DNA from: Echeneis naucrates
Lineage: Eukaryota > Chordata > Actinopteri > Carangiformes > Echeneidae
Assembly (NCBI RefSeq): GCF_900963305.1
Contig: NC_042515.1
Coordinates: 11,839,623-11,903,622, forward strand
Direction: 5' to 3'
DNA length: 64,000 nt
Shown here: positions 24,548 through 35,700 of the stretch, in pieces
Position numbering within the stretch: position 1 is the first letter of the stretch
Layout: each line of letters starts with the position of its first letter
Made by a program: the position numbers and the translations under genes
The notes under the pieces: generated by a model
Seen by the model: the letters and a program-made list of their open reading frames with translations, nothing else
What the model was told of the DNA's origin: nothing
Database searches by the model: none

Positions 24548-26154
24548 CTGAAAAATAACAGAGTGGCTTGACACGAAAACCTTTTGATGCCATTGTGGAT
24601 TGTTCCAAAGAGTAATTTGTAGAATCTACTATTACCAGATACCCAATATTGGCATTAATAACAGTATACTTACCAGTATAGAGGAAAGTTTGAGTTCCTC
24701 AACTCCTCAACCCTGTTGTTGGCTCATCTCACCTCTGTCTGATATCTGTCTGAGCCAATGTGGCATCCACTCCACAGCACTACTCTGCTCTTCTAATCTC
24801 TTCTAATCTCTTTAATAGGGACTCAGTAATGGTCGAGGTTCTTGGAAGGACTAGAAAGCAGACAGTGATACTGATGACTGTTGGCTATGTAATAATGCTA
24901 AAACAACTCTTTTAATGTGACAAAGGACTAAATCTAAAGTGCTTGGAAAATTGAAGTTTCCCCTAAGGATTTGTAAAATACTTGTCTATTTTTATATCTA
25001 AATAGAACTCCTTTCCTTAGTCTGATGTCTGGAAGTTCAAAGGTCAAAAAGCTGCATACAGGCCTTTCTATGGAGCACTGTGCTTTTTCCTTCATGGTCG
25101 ATACTTGACCTTGTCTATATGCTTCTGTTGGCATGTATATGTACACAAAGACTTAGAATTAGACGTGTTGTCAAGTTGACTTGCACCTTATTAAGTACAA
25201 ACATTCGATGCATTGTTGTGCACACACAATTCACTGAAATGGTTCTGTGATCCATCCATCCATTATCCACTATAGCACATATGTTTGAAGGTCGCAGGCC
25301 GGGACTCCCTCCAGACAGATCCCCAGACTGTCTCAGTGGTACTATGATGCTGCGCGTTAATGCTTTAAAAAATGATTTAAATATAATTATTAATGATGAA
25401 TCAATGCAAAACTGTTTATTGTTCTGTATGAAAATATTATTTTGTGATCTGAAATATGAGAAATTACATAGACACCATGTTTCATATTTATTTTAAACGC
25501 ATATCATCAGACAAAATACAATGAAATATCCTTACACTGTGTCAAATAAAAAACAACCAAGAAGCTTCATCATGTTTCAGGAAATAAGGTCGCAACTAAA
25601 GATTTGATTCGCGGGAGAAGCATTGTGGAATTAGCTGACTAGTCTAATTGCATGTGTTGCACAGACGCACTTAAACAGAATGTCATGATCAAGTTCAATA
25701 CGTAATAAAAGATTTCAAATGCCTGATTAACAGGGAAATGTAAATAAAAGCGCTGTACAATAAAGGCATTCAATAAACAGATTGAATGATGAGTGTAAGA
25801 TAAGTGTGAAGTGTTTAATTAACTGAAAAGTTAGACATTCAGTAAAAGCAGCGCAAATTCTGGATGTGTCAAGCGTCTTCTTTTTTTTTGTACACTGAAG
25901 AAATACATGCAAAATGATGTTGTGGTATATGTGCATGTATGTCATTTTCTTTCCTTTGAAAAGACACAAGATTTTCAACTCTTGTGCCAAACCAATTTTA
26001 ATAATAATTTTAAAGGGACAGTCCACCAACAAAGGGGAGTCTGCAACCTCCATAAGGCAACTCAGCAGTGTTTTTCATTCAACAGCTGAAAAAACTTTCT
26101 AATAACAGCCACTAAAACAATTTGGTGTAAGGTGGCTTTGTGGAAAGTAACACA
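24548..26154. other. Intergenic DNA between convergent GLUT genes
   Basis: AT-rich sequence between the two 3' ends. A short CCATCCATCCATTATCC stretch near 25254-25270 resembles a fragment common in fish repeats, but is too short to classify. No exon was recognised. Confidence 0.45.
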
Positions 26155-26160
26155 TTTATT
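26155..26160 (-). terminator. slc2a15b: candidate poly(A) signal of slc2a15b
   Basis: TTTATT on the + strand (AATAAA on the - strand), about 115 bases beyond the stop codon. Confidence 0.45.
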
Positions 26161-26273
26161 TGTGTAAACTTAATCACAATTAACTAAAAAGTTTAGTGTT
26201 GAATTAAAAAAAAATTACAAAAAGGTTTGTTACAAAAATGACATGAGATAAATGAACAATGTAAAAAAAAAAG

Positions 26274-29200
26274 TTAGAATTTTGTTTCAAAACCATTGTC
26301 AGACGTTTCAGTGTCAGCTCCACTATTCTTGAAATTCAGTTTGTTAAAGTCTTCCATAATCTCAACCATTGTTTTTCCTTTGGTCTCTGGGACAAACCTA
26401 ATCAGAAATGCTGAACTCATGATGCAATAAACCACAAAAACCATGAAGCAGAACTGTCCGAGTCCATTCTGTGTGGAAACATACGGAAACAGGATGGTAT
26501 AAGTTAAGAGCAGCATGGCATAACCACAGGGATGACATGATGGACAGTAACTCACCACTATATAGCCGAATAACATCCCCAGGAGGAACATGCTGAGCCA
26601 GCTGATCGTCCCGCTTATCACATACGCAGAAGGACGCCAGGCTTGTAAGAAGAGATCAGCAGGAAGAGCCATCGACACTCCGGCTAAAGAAGACAATCAA
26701 AATCATCAGCTCGGTCAAGTTTGAGTAATTTGTATTTATGCTTCTTTTTTTCACTTGTGAGAACAAGAACCAAAAGCAGAAAACTCACAAGGTCCAAGTC
26801 CATAAATGCCAATGACACAAAAGATCAGGGCGATGTTCACATATGGGATCCATGAATTCAGATCCTGCATGACAGGACAAGCCTTTAAAATGTCTTCTCT
26901 ACAAGACAGGGGAGAGGAGGTGTGCACTGTTGGAGTACAAGTACCTTAATGGAAAGCATGACGGTGAGTATAGACATGATGACACCCATCAGGAAATAGC
27001 CATAGGCCATCAGCTTCTTTCTGCCAGAGTGATCTATTAGGAAAGACTGAGATGCGCATGTAAAAGTTTCAAAATATTTACAAATCTTGTGAAGCAGCAG
27101 CTGCTTATCAGCCAGAAAACATTTTCTTCATGCACAATTTCTTCGTTATTTCATACAGCCCATTCACAAGTTTCTAAATGCAGCACATTTGGCATCTTTC
27201 TAATTTTCTATTTCAGTGATCATTGATGAATAGTAAATAAGAAGTGTGTTTTCTATATTAACCTATTTCTATTTTGTTTTTTTTGTTGTTGTTGTTGTTC
27301 ATTTATGCTGACTTGTGGGTCTGAATGTTGGTGTCTCTGTCGGTCTTTCAACACTGATACTGCGTGTTAGGGTGAATGATCCCAAACTACTGGATACTGA
27401 TTGTCCACATTGTGACCTAGTTGATATCAGCGCCAGTAGAGGAAACTGAGCGCCCAGTTTAAAGCGCACCCAAAGTTTAAACCCAGATTCTCAGAAGAGC
27501 TTGTTAGGCTCTTGTAGCGGTTAGTTACTATTCCATCACATACTTTCATTGTCCTTTCAGGAGCTACTTACACACAACGTTACAGTGATGAGCTCTGTTG
27601 CTCCAAGACCAATGGCGAAGTAATGCATCTGGTCTGCAGGCACTCCTGACTCATGGAAGATGTCAAATGCATAGAAGTACAGCTGACCAAGAGACAGAAT
27701 GATAAGCCATTAAACTGCAGGAGAGGAAAGCAGAGTGCAGTGTGAAACAGCTCTCTGATGTAAATGCTGCTATCTGAAGTGAACGTACAGCGTTGATGCC
27801 GCAGAACTGAACTCCAGCGCAGGGGATGGCCAGAGTCAGCAGCTGCCACCTCACACAGCGAGATCCCAGCACGTCCTTCACTGTCTTCAGCTTCTCCCCC
27901 TGCGAGCTCGCTCTCTCTTTCTGCATGTCCTGCAGCTCCAACTTTAAGTCTTCTTGCTGCCACAGCCACTGCAAGGCTATAGCACAAAACAGGCACACAC
28001 AGTGTAGTAAATCCGTGGCATTACGGCCATCGTTATGGTGTCACTGTCATTATTTCCATTATTGCTATTAGCCTAATACTGTAGAGTACATAAATAGGCA
28101 CCATAGCAAGTATACTAATTCAGAAATTATTTCCTCAGAAGTCACTGCCATCAAAACCTTTTTTCCAAACACTTTAAATTTTGTGATATTTGTAAACCAT
28201 CATGACATTCAGAGCCCTTCCTCCACTAACCCCTCTTGCTGCCTTCCACGTCTCCTTTGTCAATGTAAAGGTGTGAAGGTGAGTCAGGGAAGAAAAGCAG
28301 GGTCACAAACTGCAGGATGGCAGGAACACCACTCACAGCCAAGAGATAAGGCCACATTTCTTCTGTTCCCATTATCTCCCTAAACACAGTGTAAAACAAT
28401 AAAGATCAAATAAATATACTTTTTAGTAATTATGTGGAGTAATTGATTATGACTTTGTGCAGTTATACTGACTACTTGGTAAGACTAGCTTAGCAAGGTA
28501 CAAACACTCGAAAATATAAGACCAAATGAAATACAATTGAACAGAGAAACGAAATCTTTTTGGTATAAATATCATTTGTTTTAAACGTCTCTAGTCATTT
28601 CTCACTTGATGCCAATTATTTGACCGCTGATTTTTCCCAAGCTGATGAAGATTGAAGTCGTGAGAGTCAGGAAACCTCTGAGTTTCTTTGGCGAACTCTC
28701 TCCAAGATACATGAGGTGAACACTCAGGCCAAGACCTTTGGAGAAAAGCAAATTAAAGACAAAGTCCTGAGAAAAACTTGACAATTACAAAAACACAGCA
28801 ATATAATAGGACTTCTACACATCAAGACCACATACCAACATTATAACCGTAGAGAAATCTGCCCAGCAAGATCATCTCAAAAGATTTTGCCATGCGACTG
28901 AAGAGCATGACCAGGGCAGCAACGATCGCCACCACGTTGTTGAATAAGAGAGCTTTTTTCCTTAAACAAAAAGTACACAAAAGTTATATTCAATTCAACT
29001 TGAACGAACTTGTTTGCATTGCTACACTCAATAAGTGCATGAGCACAGCCCAACTTCAGCTTTTATGTTTTACATGTCAATCTTCAACATTTACATCGAT
29101 GGTTAAAAATTTTTGGCTTCCAGGTTATGAACACTGGAAACTATTTTGGTTGTAAAACAATTTTTTGACAATATAGATATTTTGGAAAAAGAGCAAAGGA

Positions 29201-30995
29201 TTCCTGAGCATCTGGTACTTATTAACCTCCCACTTTAGCCCCACTGATATATTTGAGATCAAATAGCCATGATGTTTGTTTATTGTGTGTCTCTCACCGG
29301 CCATGAGTGACAGGGAGGCTGCCGCTGTGAATAGCTCCGACCCAAGCTCCAAGACTTAACACGGCCACGATGAAGGACCAGATGAGCTGGTTGGTAGAGT
29401 CGTCCACTGGAGCATTGTACCTCCACAGCCATGTGCAATTCACAAATCCCTGAACGTGCTGCAGGAAGGTGAAGGTCAGAGTCAGATGATGAACGAGTTG
29501 GGACTGGGAGAGGGTAAGCAGTGCACCAAATGACTATTCCTCATCATATAAGATGGACTGCTGTGCTAATGAACAGTAAATGTTCATGCTATTGCATTAA
29601 ATACTGAGCAGAATCACAATGATAAGTTGTCTTTGTGGTGAATAACATTAGGTAGCTCAAGCATTTATACATTGTCGTACATGGTAAGGTCTGTGATTCA
29701 TGGCCAACAAAATATCACAGTCTAAATCTATGACATAAATGACATAAAAATAAAATTAAGAAAAAGAAGGAAACTGAAAGATGTAAAATGCTAGTAGAGA
29801 TAGAAATGAATAGAAAGCTCACCACTGCTGGAGAAGCGATGACAGACACTTGAATCCCGTACTGAAATGACCCACCAATTCCCAACACCCCTGCCAGCAT
29901 GTAAAGCCTCCAATACTGGAGCTGACAAATAAAGTGGAAGTTTGTCAAAAATAGAAGTTACTTTGTCATTCTGGGCAGAAGTTAAATCGACATTTGTAAG
30001 GAGGCGAAGCAAGGATCTTCTGATCCCCTTCAATAGTTCACTGACATTAGACAAACTTGTTTAATGATTGGGAGGATTTTCAGTGATATGCATGACCTGC
30101 ACATCTGTTAACCTACGATGAACTGATCTATGATGCTTCGTGTCACATCACACTGTGTATTCAGCATCTCTGCTCTGTAACAGATCATACAATATGTAGA
30201 AATGTGTCGAAAATAAAAACCTCCAAATCATCTGCCATCATTTTTGTACAGTGGAAGCAAATATAGTTTAATTTTGATGCATTCAAAAAATACAAAAGAG
30301 AACCCCCAAACAAATAGCAAAATTGCCATGTTGTCCCACTTCATTTCATTTTACTAAAAGTCAAATTAAAGTGTTTCTTTGACTGAATGTATTCTCAGTG
30401 AAAACCAAATCCAAATTCCATTCACCTCAGGTTTACTGGTGTGACAGTAGACGCTTTACAACAAGAAAATCTGTCATAACCTATAATAGATTTAATTCAC
30501 TAACAAATATTTTCTGAATATTTTCTGTCATTAATGACAGCAAATGTGTTCGCTTATACATAATGTATACATATGTCTATTCTATCAATGACAATTCACT
30601 TATAAAAAGTTGTCTTCAACTCTTCAAAAAGTCTTCAAAAATGATTGCTATTAAGCAGGAATTTAAAATTCCCCATTAGGTGGAACTCATGCACCTCCAC
30701 TGCCTATACAGCAAACAAGCAAATGCATGAAATACAAAATGAGATGGTTCTTTTTCTTCCGCACATTTTCTGTGTTTGCATTGTTTAATTTAAATGCAGA
30801 CAAACTGATGAATATTTCTCCCTCTGATGCTTGCACTTTCTGAACAGCATTCTAAAAAAATATTTACAGGATGAGGGGGCATGTTGAAATCAATATTAAA
30901 ATGTTCAAAATTACGTTGTTCAAAGATAGCAAATATATTTTTCCCCAATCAATGCAGGGATAATAGTCACCTACCATTTTTGGTGATCCGCCCAT
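26274..30995 (-). CDS. slc2a15b: Class II facilitative sugar transporter, SLC2A15-like
   Basis: Exons: 30975-30995, 29823-29921, 29298-29458, 28836-28960, 28606-28735, 28231-28379, 27789-27976, 27572-27682, 26945-27046, 26789-26864, 26556-26683, 26274-26468; 1485 nt, 494 aa. The first exon encodes only MGGSPKM. Family marks are GGSFQYGIQVS in helix 1, HGRKK, GESSPKKLRG, QFCGINALYFYA (from 285), DHSGRKK and PETKGKT. The usual PESPR reads PDSPSH at 210-215, so the conserved Arg is lost. Exons 2-11 have exactly the lengths of the convergent slc2a11b-like gene, so the pair arose by gene duplication. The name rests on family recall: slc2a15b is a teleost class II GLUT, and loss of it causes medaka leucophore free-2. 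Another fish class II GLUT is the main alternative. Confidence 0.85.
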
Positions 30996-32898
30996 TGTTC
31001 TGCACAGACTTCCAGGATGGACTGCAGAGGCGGCTGAGGGTCAGCATTTATGAAGGATGCCTCCAAAAGTTACACATCAATAGACTTTAGTAGGCCATTG
31101 TTATTGTTAGGGCACTCGCGTGATTTCTTCATGTGAGTGATAAGGATCACCAAACGCTGGACTAGATAAAACCTGATCTGTCTGGTTGATTCCTTGAATT
31201 TCTGGATTTCCTGTAAGTATATTCTGTCTACTGGTTAGACATCTTAATCACAGAGAGAGAAACTGGCATAAAACTGGATTTGCACAGAATTTGTCATTTT
31301 AATATTACTATGTAAAAGCAATACATGCACACATTAAAGAGGCAACCTATTGATTTAGATCATTACTCATTAATCTGAGTACTAATAAGCCTGTAAAGGC
31401 TTCTTGGGACCCATGGAGGAATTATGCAAAAATGTGAAAAAATAACCAGGATGATGTAAACAGTGAGGTTATGTTATGTTGTATATCACAGCTTTTGCAA
31501 GGTAAATTTTAACATAACCCAAAGCAAGGAAGTATTTCAAAAACCTCACATCTTCTGATTAAAGCAGATGGTAGAAGAGCTCCAGGTGAGCATGAAGAAC
31601 CTGACATTGTTGTTGCAGGGGAGGAAGAAGCCCGATTGGCAGCTCAGCAATCAATCGCAGAAGTCAGGCCATATCCTCAAATCCTCATATGTGTTAGCTG
31701 CTTCATACTTCGTTAAAACCATGATGGGTAGCTGAGATCAACTGCTGTAGGTGCCGGTGATTTAGTGAGCAGAAATTTGATTAAGTTCATTGTATCAAAC
31801 AATCACTTCAGCCAGTTACCCTAAACTGGCAACCCCAGTACTGCTATACTAAATTTAAACCAAACTATGAAAAACTTGAACCCATGACAAAATAAAGTGA
31901 ACTAATTGGAACAAATTGAAGAAGTTTTGTTACTCCAATTTGGAATTGAAACACCCAGTTACAGTGTAAGTTTGTAAGTCAATTGACCAGATATTTCTGT
32001 GACTATCTACCTTCAATAATTCTGAGACAAATATTAGGAGCTTTTTCAATTGCAATTTATTTGATGCCCATCTCTGTACCAACAAGAGATGAGACTCAAT
32101 AACAGAGTACAAAAACAAATATCTATAGAAAAGTATGCTTATATTGAAATATGTCCAAAGACCTTATAACAAAACATGTAGCACACATGTTTTAAGAGCA
32201 ATCTTGTTGAGTACGATGATAAAATACCAAGTTAAGATATTGTACATTTTCTGTTTTATACAAAAGCGTCAATGCAAGTCACTTTGTACAATTATCAACC
32301 TTTAGAAAAGAGGACCATTTTTTTAATCCACTGCTGTGCACAATCAGTATTTGGAAGGCACTTTGCAACAGACCAAAAGCAGAAAGCAAAAACACGTAGG
32401 CCCAAATTATCAATGAAAACTCTTTAACACTTCCGTACCAACAAGAGCGAAACAAAATCATACGTCCCAGTGAAGAAAAACACTCCTTCCTTGTGGTATC
32501 TTCCACATGATTTAAAACAATAACAACACAACCCTTATTACCTTTCAAGGAGGAAATACTAGTGCAGAGTGGATAATAAAAACAAAAAAACAAAAAACAC
32601 AAAACAAAACAAAACAAAACAAAAAAAAAAAAAGGGAAAAACAAACTTGGTCAAAGACACGGGTCATGCAGCTGGCAGTGTGAGTGCTACCAGAACAGAG
32701 TGACAGTACGGTGAACAGAGAATCACTGCCACCAACCAGTGATTGACATTCAGTCCCCAGCTCAGCTCGCATGCCAGAACATGCAGTTTACACTTCCAAT
32801 CAAACAGCCATGATTTAACTCCCCTCCATGTAACAAACAAGAACAAAAATCTATATATGTACAGGACCACCATTGACAAACACTGATCATATTGGTTT

Positions 32899-32968
32899 GT
32901 TATATATATTTCTATATATTTATATATAGATATATATATATACATATATATATACATATATCTATAGA
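32899..32968. repeat. (TA)n-type AT-rich simple repeat
   Basis: Alternating TATATA tracts with short interruptions such as TATAGA and TACATA. Confidence 0.85.
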
Positions 32969-33149
32969 ACGTGTATATGAATGGTATATACACTTGTTAC
33001 AATCACCATAAAACCATAAATAATATAGGAATGTACTGAATTTAACAGTCTGAATTGATCACAAATAATTAAAACAAGAATCTGAAAACAAAAACACACA
33101 ATGCACATGTATGCACTTTTTTTTCCTTTTTTTTTTTTAAGTCATTAAC

Positions 33150-33238
33150 ACCCACCCACTCACAGACAAAGACACACAGACACAACCACCCTCCCACACA
33201 GACAGACACACAAACACCCGCCCACAAAGACACACACA
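33150..33238. repeat. Degenerate CA-rich simple repeat
   Basis: Repeated ACAGACACA and CCACCC words, purine-poor on this strand and free of T over long stretches. It is a decayed microsatellite rather than a gene. Confidence 0.7.
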
Positions 33239-34737
33239 ACTATCCACTTTATTGTTGGAGGTTTTTGAACCAAATGAACCATGAACCTGTGAGAAATAAT
33301 TAGATCAGCTGATGTATGTTGTATGATAACTTGTGTGAAACCCCACTTACATTAAGTGCTTTGCAATTATGTCACTTTTACATTGTGTGGATGCTTTTAA
33401 TATACATAAAACAAAAAATGTAACTCAATGTCCTGACTGAAAACAATCTCCCAGATTTAGTTTTTACTGTTTAAACTCATTCTTGACTCATTCCTACAAC
33501 AGAAATCAACTGAAAATGAATGGGTGCCTATTTAGATAAGAGATTAAATCAGTTTTTATTATTTTATAAGGTTAATGTAACAGCCATGCCGAATCAAAAA
33601 CTATTTTTTAGATTAATCAATGATGAATATAATGGTTTACTGCAGCCCTAAACTGAATTTAACTCAAATTATACAATTCCATCCGATCCATAACATCCTA
33701 CTGGGTAATTTACAGTTCTTTGTTCTAATCCAAAGAATGTCTTATCAGAAACTTGGATTAAAGGCTTTCACTGTATGAAGATGGACTACTTGTGACATGG
33801 CTGAGCAGTCATTAGTGCAAACACAAATTGCATCATCTACACAACGGCACAAGCAACTTTGATGGGTGGGGTCAGTGTTGGAGGTCAGCAATACAAAATG
33901 TGAAGATGATGGGGAAAAGAAAAAGTGTGGAGAATTAAAGTGAGCTCAATCACTTGACTCTGTAAAGGTCACATGATGTTTGGTTGGTCCAGAGGCTGAT
34001 GGATCAGGGTGTGAATCCTTCCTCTGACCCCTTAACTACTGCACAACACACATACACAAAAAAAAAAAAACAACAAAAAAATAAACAAACAAAACACACA
34101 ATTCATTTAACATAATTTAGAATGAAAAATTATCAAAATGAGCAAATAATTTTTGTTTGACTTAAAAAAAAAACTGTACACAAAATCAGGGGCATGAATA
34201 AGTTAATAAAATATAATTTACATTTCTCAAAATATATACTGAAAATATACCTGACCTTGGTCCCTGTTTAATACCTAACAAACAATACTTGGAAATATTG
34301 TCATTGTAGTGGCGGTTGGGGTACAAAGTTGATTCACAACAAGCTCAGGACATATTTCAAGACCAGTTTTCAATTAAAATGGATGTAGGCTTGATAAACA
34401 GAGAAAGAATATGTTCCTACACACAGAATAGATTATAATAATGAAGAGTTTACTACTCTTTACTTTGCAGTTTTCAGAATTATTCATTTTGAAAAATCAT
34501 CAAATCAAAAACAATGAAGGCCTTTGACATCCAAATAAGCTGCCAGTAGACTTGCACATCTCGTCAGCTGTCAGATCAGTGTACTGACGCTTTCTGGTTA
34601 AAATTCACAAACCCTCCACACAGGTGGCTCCATCAGCATGTCTGTACTTGGGAGAGAAGGAATCTTACAAATTCTGAAAACAATGACTGGTGCTATTTGG
34701 GGCTTTGAATACCTTTTTTCCATTTGTGAAGAATAAC

Positions 34738-34743
34738 TTTATT
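34738..34743 (-). terminator. patz1: candidate poly(A) signal of patz1
   Basis: AATAAA on the - strand, about 960 bases past the patz1 stop codon. Another lies at 33248-33253, so 3'UTR length is uncertain. Confidence 0.35.
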
Positions 34744-34863
34744 GTCCAATTATACTTTATCCAATGAAGTCAGCAGAGGAGATAAACTTAGTTAAGCTCT
34801 GATGAATGAAGCACTATGATGTTGATTCTTTCAATGAGGTAGCTAAATTTGTTTACGGTCAGA

Positions 34864-34865
<2 letters not shown>

Positions 34866-34896
<31 letters not shown>
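34866..34896. repeat. 31-nt T homopolymer
   Basis: An uninterrupted T-run on the + strand, A-run on the - strand, within the presumed patz1 3'UTR. It could be the A-tail of an old retroposed copy, but no body or target duplication was seen. Confidence 0.85.
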
Positions 34897-34900
<4 letters not shown>

Positions 34901-35700
34901 GTAGCCAACTGCACTTCGATAAACAACTAAATGAAGTGTCTGTTGTTAGTCTCCTCGAAAACAATTCCCTTAGCTCGCTGACAAATATCAGTGACTTTTT
35001 GTACAAAGCCATTGCTCCTAATAAACAAGTCACAAAATATGCCATGAGCATGTTGGGAATATGGTAAGTTATTCACAATTCACAGATTCTAAACAAAACC
35101 TGCTATCAAAATTGAGGCCAATTTAAATCCCTGTCTTTAAGAAAAACAAAGTCCTCTTTAAAAGAAGATAAGAACATAAATAGAAAACTCAGCCCTCTCA
35201 TTGCTCTGATGTAAGGACGTCCATCTACAGCCTTTAGGGGAACAAGGAATATGAAGCATTAAAAATTGTTGTAATGGCCAAGGGTTGATTGAAGGACATC
35301 AGAGCAGTTGAAGTGGGCCAACAGACAACACATTTCTTACTTTAAGAATGCAGTAAATAATTCATCTCATGTCAAGAACATATGTGCAGCTAAGAATAAC
35401 ACACAAGCCAAAAACAACCAAAAGCCTGTCCGACATAACTTCAACGGATCCGTCAGTTAAAGGAAATAAACCTTCATGTCATTTCTTTACAAAGAAAATA
35501 TAAACACCGTACTCTGAAAAAGTAGAAAAAGTAGGAATCATATGGCGGCCTCTGACAAAAATATTGGGTAGACATTAAGCAACCAAACAAACAGAAAAAG
35601 TAGTCTTGAGGCAAAGATATTCCCAAATACAGAGCATCTTCTGTGAGTGACCCGGCTTTGTCCAACAAGCATGAAGCTTTCTTGCGTTTCTAGAAATATG

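Larger units (their letters stand above)
30996..34737. other. Intergenic DNA upstream of slc2a15b
   Basis: AT-rich sequence holding the unseen slc2a15b promoter. The 121-residue frame at 32279-32644 is low-complexity Phe/Cys from a T-rich run and is not credible. Simple repeats lie at 32899-32968 and 33150-33238. No coding exon was recognised. Confidence 0.45.

Noticed and set aside
25254-25340. Possible dispersed repeat fragment (CCATCCATCCATTATCC)
   Set aside because: Too short and without ends or a second copy in the window; cannot be assigned to a family.
26469-26555. Read-through of the intron between slc2a15b exons 11 and 12
   Set aside because: The frame stays open, but both splice sites are consensus and the spliced form matches the paralogue exon by exon.
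32279-32644. 121-residue Phe/Cys-rich open frame
   Set aside because: Translation of a T-rich run on the - strand; low complexity, no family match.
34866-34896. Long T-run as the tail of a retroposed gene copy
   Set aside because: No coding body, truncated element or flanking target-site duplication could be seen beside it.
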